The notes under the pieces: generated by a model
Told to the model about the DNA's origin: nothing
What the model saw: only the letters and a program-made list of their open reading frames with translations
Databases searched by the model: none
Position numbers and translations under genes: made by a program
NCBI GenBank assembly: GCA_012799075.1
Contig: JAAZLZ010000328.1
Coordinates: 1 to 6,441 of the forward strand
Direction of reading: 5' to 3'
DNA length: 6,441 bases
Source of the DNA: Bacillota bacterium
GTDB lineage: Bacteria > Bacillota > Limnochordia > JAAZLZ01
Shown: positions 1 to 5,235 of the stretch, one piece after another
How positions within the stretch are numbered: the first letter of the stretch is position 1
Layout: every line of letters begins with the position of its first letter

Positions 1-722
1 CCATATTGAATATCTTTCAGGGCCTTCAGGACCGGCTTGAAGTCCAGGTGCCCATAGCCCGGAGGCCACCGGTTGCTGTCGGCCAAATGGATGTGGAAAA
101 GGTAATGGCGACAATCCCTGATGGTCTGGGCCAGGTCCACTTCCTCAATGTTCATGTGGAAGGTATCCAAGTGGAGCCCCACGTTGGGCCGATCGAGTCC
201 ACGGAGAAACTCCACGGCCTCGGCCCCGGTATTTAAGAAATTGGTTTCATAGCGGTTAATGGCTTCCAAGGTCAACTCCACGTTATGTTGGGCGGCAAAG
301 TCTGCACACTCGGCCAGACACTTTGCTGCTTTTGCTAGGGCCTGTTGGTCTTCGTCAGGATTTCCCGGCAGGGGGCCTTTGATGGTGCCGATGATCACCG
401 CCGCCCCCAATTTAGTTGCCAGCCGAACATGATCCTTGATTCTTTGGACCGCAGCCGCCGAGACCTCCGGATCGGGCGAAGTGAAGTAAATCCGGTCATC
501 GACGTAGGCTTGGCCCGTGCCGATGGTCGATACCTTCATGCCCAGCTCATCTAGGGTATGGGTCATGGCAGCAGCATCAATTGTTTTGGGGTCCCTAATG
601 TGGAGTTCCACAGCTTTGTAGCCGAGACGGTCGGCCTCCCTGATCATTTCCAGGTAGTCACCCTGGAGGACAATAGGAGCAAAGCGGGAACCCGGGGAAG
701 AAATGGTAAGACTTAGTTTCAT
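1..722 (-). CDS. IolO-like sugar isomerase/epimerase (TIM barrel), C-terminus cut by window edge
   Basis: Partial gene: 240 residues are visible and the reading frame is still open at the left edge; the family is usually about 270-290 residues, so some 30-45 are missing. It belongs to the xylose-isomerase-like TIM-barrel epimerases (Pfam AP_endonuc_2 superfamily), which use a divalent metal to epimerise or isomerise ketoses and keto-sugar acids in the cytoplasm. Visible residues fit the D-tagatose 3-epimerase pattern: metal ligands E153, D186 and H212, substrate residues E159, H189 and R218, in the motifs EAINRYETNFLNT, LDTFHMNIEE and HLADSNRWPPG. The fourth metal ligand, a Glu near 247, lies beyond the edge. 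The N-terminus (MKLSLTISS, later IGTGQAY) resembles, from memory, Thermotoga IolO (5-keto-L-gluconate epimerase), so that activity is the best guess; D-psicose/tagatose epimerase or hydroxypyruvate isomerase-like activity is possible. The ATG at 720-722 has a strong ribosome site. It follows the TrhA-type gene by 93 nt. Family certain, substrate uncertain. Confidence 0.9.
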   Translation of the reverse strand, partial: MKLSLTISSPGSRFAPIVLQGDYLEMIREADRLGYKAVELHIRDPKTIDAAAMTHTLDELGMKVSTIGTGQAYVDDRIYFTSPDPEVSAAAVQRIKDHVRLATKLGAAVIIGTIKGPLPGNPDEDQQALAKAAKCLAECADFAAQHNVELTLEAINRYETNFLNTGAEAVEFLRGLDRPNVGLHLDTFHMNIEEVDLAQTIRDCRHYLFHIHLADSNRWPPGYGHLDFKPVLKALKDIQY

Positions 723-815
723 GGCAATTACACCTCCTCTCTCCTTGGGACGGCAAATCAAGTAAGTTAGCCCAGGCTTTTATTTCTGCAACCTTCCTGC
801 CACTTCCTTCCGGTG
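723..815 (-). other. Spacer between the TrhA-type and epimerase genes; no clear promoter or terminator
   Basis: This 93-nt spacer is the longest gap between the four leftward genes. On the minus strand it holds GGAAGGAAGTGGCAGGAAGG near its start (AAGG-rich), then TTGCAG (784-789) and, 16 nt on, TAACTT (762-767), which is only a 3/6 plus 3/6 match to a sigma-A promoter, and finally the ribosome site of the epimerase. I see no stem with a T-tract on the minus strand, so read-through from the upstream genes is plausible. A separate weak promoter cannot be excluded. Confidence 0.4.
731..738 (-). promoter_or_regulatory. Ribosome binding site of the IolO-like epimerase
   Basis: Minus-strand AGGAGGTG lies 8 nt before the ATG at 722. 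It is a near-perfect Shine-Dalgarno match and fixes the start of the epimerase gene. Confidence 0.85.
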
Positions 816-1451
816 CTAAACCAGGTATTTGAGGACCGTCCAGAAATGGCTGAAGCTGCCGGCCATGACCAACAGGTGCCATAGTTCATGGAAGCCGAAG
901 ACCCCGGGGAGAAAGTTGGGCCACTTAACGCCATAGAAGATGGCCCCAATTAAATAGCATAAGCCGCCGCCCATCAGCCAGGCGATGCCGCCAGGGGGCA
1001 CCTTGCGGGCCAAAGGCAAAAGGGCGATCACAATGAGGGAGCCCATGCCCACATAGACTAGGGTCGACAACCAGCGGGGGGCGTGGAGCCAATAGATCTT
1101 CATGAAGATGCCCCCAATGGCTATCAGCCATACCGTCGCCAAGAGGGCCCATCCCCAGATTCCCCATAAGGGCACCAGGCAAAAAGGTGTATAAGTCCCC
1201 GCAATCAGAACGAAGATCAGGATATGGTCGATCCTGCGAAACAGTTTGGTCCCTTCAGGGGAGAGGGGCAGTAGATGGTACAGGGCGCTGGCGGTGTAAA
1301 GGAGAATGAGGCTTGCCCCGAACACGCTGAAGGAAATGACATGCCGAATGCCCCGCTCTAGGGCTATGTAAATCAACATGGGAAGCCCGGCTGCGGACAA
1401 TAATGCCCCCGCCAGGTGGGTGAAGCCGCTCACCGGCTCTTTGATGCGCAT
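816..1451 (-). CDS. trhA: TrhA / hemolysin III-type PAQR family seven-helix membrane protein
   Basis: A 211-residue integral membrane protein of the PAQR superfamily (hemolysin III, YqfA/TrhA, related to adiponectin receptors). About seven hydrophobic segments are visible (roughly residues 10-31, 38-60, 74-94, 97-117, 124-145, 153-173 and 183-206), and the size is typical of bacterial members. The metal-site signature of the superfamily is complete: SxxxH at 55-59 (TASALYH), the Asp of IDH at 75, and HxxxH at 188-192 (FHELWH), giving H59, D75, H188 and H192 as probable zinc ligands. In E. coli, TrhA has been linked to membrane-fluidity/lipid homeostasis; the name hemolysin III comes from a Bacillus cereus protein and does not show that this one is a toxin. 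The ATG at 1449-1451 lies 4 nt after the TGA of the YyaL-type gene, and its ribosome site is inside that gene, so translation is probably coupled. Biochemical activity is inferred, family membership is firm. Confidence 0.93.
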   Translation of the reverse strand: MRIKEPVSGFTHLAGALLSAAGLPMLIYIALERGIRHVISFSVFGASLILLYTASALYHLLPLSPEGTKLFRRIDHILIFVLIAGTYTPFCLVPLWGIWGWALLATVWLIAIGGIFMKIYWLHAPRWLSTLVYVGMGSLIVIALLPLARKVPPGGIAWLMGGGLCYLIGAIFYGVKWPNFLPGVFGFHELWHLLVMAGSFSHFWTVLKYLV

Positions 1452-1455
1452 GCGA

Positions 1456-3087
1456 TCACATCCTTAAAGACGCTGTCCTGATCTTACTTAGGGATTTGAT
1501 GAGTTCTTCCTTTGTCTGGACAGGGGCCAGGCAGAGTTCTCCCGCGCAGATGAAGGCGCCATTCTCCTCCGACGGCTCTCCAAAAGAAACCACCTTGCCG
1601 GGGAGATACTCCCGGCGGGCGGCCCGGGCCAGCTCCACCATGGCCGGTCCTGAGACAACCACCGCGATGCTCCCCTGGGAGTAAACCCGAAGGGCGCTGG
1701 CCAGTTGTCCGGCCATGTAGCCATAGTCTTTGCAGCGGGCCAGCAGATTGCCAAGGATCAGCCCGGCATACTCCCGATAGGCCTCCTTGCCGGTGAGGGC
1801 GTGCAGTTTCAATAAGGCCAAAGCGGCCCCAGAGTTTTCCATGAAGGGCCAGACCGGCTCCAATGGTCCTTCTTGGGTGTCGCAAAAACAACCGGCTTCA
1901 TCGTCCCAAAGCTTCCGACAAGCCCAATCGATCAGTCCCTCGGCCCGATGGAGGAAGTCCTCCTCCCCTGTGTACTGAAAGGCATCCATAAGGGCCGCGG
2001 CCAAGGCCATTTGGTCTTCAAGAAGACCGGAAAGCCGGGGCCCATCGGCATAGTAATGATACGCCGGGCCGCGGCTGATGGTGCACTCATCGAGGAGAAA
2101 GGCAAGGGTCCTTTGGGCCTCCTCGGCCAAATACGGCTCCTGGAGAACATCGGCCGCCCGGAAAAGGCTCCCACAGGCCAGGGCATTCCAGTTGACATAG
2201 ACGGTCCTGTCGACGGGGGGCGGCCCAAGCTTGGCCCTACCCGGCCCATCGAGCAAATAGTATTCCTGGTGGGCTTCTTGGCTTCCGTAAAAGACTCCTT
2301 TGCTTTCATCCCTGAGGGGACCGAGCAAAAACCGGCATAAGTCTTCGGCAACCCTCAAGAATCCATCCTGGGCCGTCGCCATGTAAGCATCCAGGTAGAC
2401 TCCCAGGAGCAGGGCATTATCCTCCAGCATTTTTTCGTAATGGGGGATGGACCAGTCCCGGGTTGTGGAGTAGCGGAAAAATCCTCCCTCCACCTGGTCA
2501 TAAATGCCTCCCTCGCCCATCTCCCTCAGGGTCCTTTCGAGGGGTTCCCCAAGCTTCTCCCCTGGGCTTCGCGCATACTCCTCCAATAGGAAGTGCAAGA
2601 CATAGGGCTGGGGAAACTTAGGCGCCCGCCCAAACCCGCCATACAAGGGGTCATAGGCCAGGAGGATCTCCGCTAAGATGGCGCCTGCCGCCTCGGGATC
2701 AACCTGGGTCCTCTGGGGCGGCTTCCTCACCCATGGGCCTTCATCATCATGGCTCTCCAAAACGGCATCCATAGTCTGGAGCATCTCCCGGGGGGGCAGG
2801 TAGGTAGCCCCGGTAATAATCATCCCATTGGGGGTGAGAAAGGCTGTGGTAGGCCATCCGCCCATGTTGTAGCGCCGGTCGATGTCAGGCCTGCGATCGG
2901 CATCCACCCTGATGGGGATGAAGTCCTGCTGGATTTTGTCCATTACTCGGGGGTCAGTATAGGTCTTCTCATCCATCACATGGCACCAGTGACACCAAGT
3001 GGCGCTGATGGAAAGCAGCAAAGGCTTTTGCGTCCGCCGGGCATCGTCAAAGGCTTCCTTTCCCCACTCCCGCCAGTTGACTTTCAA
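1456..3087 (-). CDS. YyaL/SSP411-type thioredoxin-domain protein (DUF255), short form
   Basis: A 543-residue cytoplasmic protein (no signal peptide visible) of the YyaL / spermatogenesis-associated protein 20 family. Residues 1-110 form the DsbH/DUF255 thioredoxin-like domain: the WREWGKEAF opening, the redox motif C32-H33-W34-C35 in WCHWCHVM, the RVDADRRPDID segment and the cis-proline of GGWP (P79). Residues from about 130 on match the alpha/alpha-barrel half of the family, with GGIYDQVEGGFFRYS (193-207), the nearby IPHYEKMLEDNALLL, and a C-terminal CAGELCLAP (514-522) like the CxxxxC tail common in the family. The exact role is not established; a thiol redox or sugar-binding function is suggested by the fold. 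It is shorter than the usual 600-700 residues and lacks about ten residues before GGWP. The start is the TTG at 3085-3087: it has an excellent ribosome site, and an in-frame stop (TAG) lies about 40 nt upstream with no ATG between. It sits 38 nt after nfo and 4 nt before the TrhA-type gene. Confidence 0.92.
   Translation of the reverse strand: MKVNWREWGKEAFDDARRTQKPLLLSISATWCHWCHVMDEKTYTDPRVMDKIQQDFIPIRVDADRRPDIDRRYNMGGWPTTAFLTPNGMIITGATYLPPREMLQTMDAVLESHDDEGPWVRKPPQRTQVDPEAAGAILAEILLAYDPLYGGFGRAPKFPQPYVLHFLLEEYARSPGEKLGEPLERTLREMGEGGIYDQVEGGFFRYSTTRDWSIPHYEKMLEDNALLLGVYLDAYMATAQDGFLRVAEDLCRFLLGPLRDESKGVFYGSQEAHQEYYLLDGPGRAKLGPPPVDRTVYVNWNALACGSLFRAADVLQEPYLAEEAQRTLAFLLDECTISRGPAYHYYADGPRLSGLLEDQMALAAALMDAFQYTGEEDFLHRAEGLIDWACRKLWDDEAGCFCDTQEGPLEPVWPFMENSGAALALLKLHALTGKEAYREYAGLILGNLLARCKDYGYMAGQLASALRVYSQGSIAVVVSGPAMVELARAARREYLPGKVVSFGEPSEENGAFICAGELCLAPVQTKEELIKSLSKIRTASLRM
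1461..1465 (-). promoter_or_regulatory. Ribosome binding site of the TrhA-type gene, inside the upstream CDS
   Basis: Minus-strand AAGGA lies 9 nt before the ATG at 1451 and within the last codons of the YyaL-type gene, whose TGA (1456-1458) falls between this site and the start. The arrangement favours translational coupling. Confidence 0.65.
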
Positions 3088-3091
3088 GCCT

Positions 3092-3099
3092 TCACCTCC
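3092..3099 (-). promoter_or_regulatory. Ribosome binding site deciding the TTG start of the YyaL-type gene
   Basis: Minus-strand GGAGGTGA in the 38-nt gap after nfo. Its GGAGG core ends 7 nt before the TTG at 3087, the only reasonable initiation codon downstream of the in-frame stop. This supports a genuine TTG start. Confidence 0.85.
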
Positions 3100-3125
3100 C
3101 CCGGAAAGTATGCCCGCCCATTCTT

Positions 3126-3962
3126 TCAGCTAATCAGTCCGCGCAAGAAGAGTATCTCGTCGGCGTATTCCCGGTAGTCTTTCGTGGGCGTTTCCAGCAA
3201 GAAGGGAAGGTGCCTCAAATGGGGAGAGTTGATTAGCAAAGACAGGCCTTCTTCCCCAATATGGCCCTTGCCCAATGGTGCGTGCCGATCCTTTTTTGAC
3301 CCCAAGGGAAACTTGGAATCATTAATATGTACAGCCCGGACCCTTTCTAAGCCCATCGCCCGGTCCAGTTCCCCGAGGAGATGGTCGAGGCCCGCCTGGG
3401 TTCGCAGATCGTAGCCCGCGGCGAACAAATGACAGCTGTCCAGACAGACTCCCAGTTTGGCTGGCCAGCCGAGGGCCTCTCCCAGCCAGGCCAAATCCTG
3501 AATGCTCCCCACTTCCGTCCCCTGTCCCGCCATGGTTTCCAAAAGAAGCTGGGCCTTTCCTTCCCAAGGACCGAGGATCTCCTCCAGCAGCGAAGCTATC
3601 CGGTCCAGTCCCTGCTGGGCGCCTTCCCCCAGGTGACTGCCCGGATGGACCACCAGGTATTCCCCGCCAAAGGCATCACAGCGGACAAGGTCGTCTTTTA
3701 GGACTTGCCGGGCAAAATCATAGACTTCATCTTTGGGGCTGGCCATGTTCACCGTATAGGGGAGATGGCCCACAATGGGGTAGATGTCCCCATCGGCCCT
3801 TTCCTTCTCCCAGACGGCCACTTCTTCGACTCCGATTTCCCGGGCCTTGCCGCCCCGGGGATTGCGGGTGAAAAACTGGAAGGTATTGGCCTTGATGTCC
3901 GCGGCCATCTTGGCCGCGGCAGGAAGACCTTTAGCGATGGATAAATGGGCGCCAATCCGCAA
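3126..3962 (-). CDS. nfo: Endonuclease IV (AP endonuclease, base-excision repair)
   Basis: A 278-residue cytoplasmic AP endonuclease that cleaves DNA 5' to abasic sites and removes 3'-blocking groups in base-excision repair, using three zinc ions. All nine metal ligands of the family are present at near-identical spacing to E. coli Nfo: H66, H106, E142, D175, H178, H212, D225, H227 and E257, in the motifs GHLPYTVN, VVHPGSH, LLLETMAGQG, CLDSCHLFAAGYD, VHINDSK, DRHAPLGKGHIG and LLETPT. Length is normal (about 280). The frame is open to a TTG at 4025, but I place the start at the TTG 3960-3962: it gives the canonical opening RIGAHLS at residue 2 and has a GGGGGTG ribosome site 5 nt upstream, while the 21 residues before it look like nothing in the family and would overlap the divergent transporter. 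It is the first gene of the leftward run, 38 nt before the YyaL-type gene. Function is very secure, exact start fairly so. Confidence 0.96.
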   Translation of the reverse strand: MRIGAHLSIAKGLPAAAKMAADIKANTFQFFTRNPRGGKAREIGVEEVAVWEKERADGDIYPIVGHLPYTVNMASPKDEVYDFARQVLKDDLVRCDAFGGEYLVVHPGSHLGEGAQQGLDRIASLLEEILGPWEGKAQLLLETMAGQGTEVGSIQDLAWLGEALGWPAKLGVCLDSCHLFAAGYDLRTQAGLDHLLGELDRAMGLERVRAVHINDSKFPLGSKKDRHAPLGKGHIGEEGLSLLINSPHLRHLPFLLETPTKDYREYADEILFLRGLIS

Positions 3963-3967
3963 AATCC

Positions 3968-3974
3968 CACCCCC
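3968..3974 (-). promoter_or_regulatory. Probable ribosome binding site of nfo
   Basis: Minus-strand GGGGGTG, one mismatch from GGAGGTG, ends 5 nt before the TTG at 3962. It supports this TTG over the in-frame TTG at 4025, which has no purine-rich site upstream. Confidence 0.6.
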
Positions 3975-4023
3975 ATGAAGGGAAAATGCCTTACTCAACG
4001 AAAGTATTCCAGTATCTTTGGTC

Positions 4024-4030
4024 AAAGGAG
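4024..4030 (+). promoter_or_regulatory. Ribosome binding site of the MFS transporter, pointing to a CTG start
   Basis: AAAGGAG ends 8 nt before the CTG at 4039-4041. The other in-frame candidates fit worse: the GTG at 4030 overlaps the site itself and the TTG at 4018 lies upstream of it with no purine-rich site of its own. No ATG is available until the Met in the first helix (residue 31 counted from TTG 4018). Confidence 0.6.
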
Positions 4031-4038
4031 TGGTTCCA

Positions 4039-5235
4039 CTGAAGTCATCCTTTTACGGGCGGGTAGGCTTCCTCAGTTTTGTCCATGGCCTTGACAATGC
4101 CTTCTTGATGTTTTCTTCACCCCTCTTGATCCTTATCCTGCGGGACTTGGGACTGGACTACGCCGCTTTGGGCACCCTAGTCAGCGTCGCTTATTTCACC
4201 TATGGCATCGGCGCGCTCCCCGCGGGGTTCTTGTCCGACCGGTTCGGTCACAAATGGACCATCACCGCGGCCATTGCCGTAGCCAGCATTGGGGCCCTGG
4301 TGGGAAGCTTGCCCGCATCTTATCAGACCTTGGCTGCCTCCTTTTTCCTCATTGGCCTGGGAACCAGCCTTTATCATCCCCCGGCCATGTCCCTCTTAGC
4401 CCACATCTCAACTCCCGAGAATAGGGGCACCGCGATGGGTCTCCACGGCGTCGGCAGCAATCTGGTCATGGTTGCAGCCCCCGCCCTGGCCGGGGGAATC
4501 GCCACCTTTTTCCACTGGCGCGCAGCCTTCCTGTTTTGGGGCCTGGTGGGAATCGCAACGGCCATTCTTTTTTGGCGCCTGTTTGAGTCCACCGGCTCCC
4601 CTGATGAGGCCGCTCCAGGGCCCCTGGCAGGCCTTGAAGGGATCCTCCAAGACCGGGACCTGGTTTACACCCTGCTCATCGTCTTCCTGCTCACCGGCAT
4701 CCAGGGATTCATCTGGTCGGGCACCTTCGCCTACATGGCCACTTACCTGCAAGATGTCCGCAACATGACGGTGGCGGTATCGGGGATCTTGGCCGGCATC
4801 CAGTATGGGATCGGAGCACTGGGGCATTTGGTCGGCGGCTACATGGCCGACCACAGCTCTAGGATCCTGCCGGTCGTCATCGGCACTACCGGAGCCTTAG
4901 TGGGCTTTGGACTCATCTTGCTCCCCAGCAATTCCGCCCTGCTCATCGGCATATTCGTCTTGGGATTCTCCCTCTTTGTCAAGCAGCCGGCGATGAACAC
5001 TATTTTGGCTGATGCCGTCCCTAAGGAAGTCCACGGGCGCTTATACGGCATCTTTTTCATCGTGACGAATACGATCGGGGCGTTGGCCCCCATGTTCGGA
5101 GGGCTCATCATCGGCCGATTCAGCTTTACGGCCTTCTTCCTGCTGTGCAGCGCCATTGCCCTTTGCTCTTATCCCCTAATCCTGCTCATGCGCTCCGCCC
5201 CCATCCCGGGGGAGACTAGTCCAAAAACTCCTTGA
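4039..5235 (+). CDS. MFS (major facilitator superfamily) transporter, 12 helices
   Basis: An inner-membrane secondary transporter of 398 residues from the proposed CTG start (405 if the upstream in-frame TTG at 4018 is used). About twelve hydrophobic segments are visible, split into two halves by a polar loop near residues 180-205 (STGSPDEAAPGP). MFS motif A follows helix 2 (GFLSDRFGHKW), with a weaker copy in the second half (GGYMADHSSR). The segment GLGTSLYHPPAMSLL and the following RGTAMGLHGVGSNL resemble the FHP/YHP region of fosmidomycin-resistance-like and related drug or small-solute MFS proteins; that is a recalled resemblance and does not identify a substrate. Charged residues are few inside helices. 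The gene stands alone on the plus strand, divergent from nfo and converging with the aminotransferase, whose stop it overlaps by 20 nt. No dedicated regulator is next to it, so neither substrate nor control can be read from context. Confidence 0.9.
   Translation: MKSSFYGRVGFLSFVHGLDNAFLMFSSPLLILILRDLGLDYAALGTLVSVAYFTYGIGALPAGFLSDRFGHKWTITAAIAVASIGALVGSLPASYQTLAASFFLIGLGTSLYHPPAMSLLAHISTPENRGTAMGLHGVGSNLVMVAAPALAGGIATFFHWRAAFLFWGLVGIATAILFWRLFESTGSPDEAAPGPLAGLEGILQDRDLVYTLLIVFLLTGIQGFIWSGTFAYMATYLQDVRNMTVAVSGILAGIQYGIGALGHLVGGYMADHSSRILPVVIGTTGALVGFGLILLPSNSALLIGIFVLGFSLFVKQPAMNTILADAVPKEVHGRLYGIFFIVTNTIGALAPMFGGLIIGRFSFTAFFLLCSAIALCSYPLILLMRSAPIPGETSPKTP

Larger units (their letters stand above)
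3963..4038. promoter_or_regulatory. Divergent spacer between nfo and the MFS transporter; probable promoter region
   Basis: Seventy-six bases separate the two chosen starts, and transcription of both genes must begin in or near here. Visible elements are weak: on the minus strand TTGACC (4020-4025) is a 5/6 match to a -35 box but lacks a good -10 at 16-18 nt; on the plus strand TATCTT (4013-4018) is a 4/6 -10 box with only TTACTC (3991-3996) as a -35. A direct repeat of AGTAT (4003-4007 and 4011-4015, 8-nt period) sits in the middle. The plus-strand ribosome site of the transporter is also inside the spacer. The promoter assignment is positional inference. Confidence 0.4.

Noticed and set aside
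1..236. Plus-strand 76-residue frame at the left edge as a small gene
   Set aside because: Fully antisense to the epimerase, whose metal and substrate motifs lie in this same stretch.
765..784. AGCC-CA-GGCT followed by TTTTATTT on the plus strand as a terminator
   Set aside because: Four-base stem with a two-base loop is too small, and there is no plus-strand gene to its left for it to terminate.
816..1451. Calling the hemolysin III homolog a virulence toxin
   Set aside because: The family is widespread in non-pathogens and the conserved metal site points to a PAQR-type membrane function; the haemolysin name alone is not evidence.
1873..2340. A 155-residue plus-strand open frame opposite the YyaL-type gene
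   Set aside because: It is antisense to a clearly conserved gene, shows no recognisable motif, has no good ribosome site and is Gly/Pro-rich as expected from the GC-rich complement.
4408..4854. A 148-residue minus-strand open frame opposite the transporter
   Set aside because: Antisense shadow: low-complexity His/Gly/Asp-rich translation without recognisable domain, within a well-supported membrane protein gene.
5198..5212. GC-rich inverted repeat CCCCC-ATCCC-GGGGG near the transporter stop as a terminator
   Set aside because: The stem is only 5 bp, it lies in coding sequence of the transporter, and no T-tract follows on either strand.
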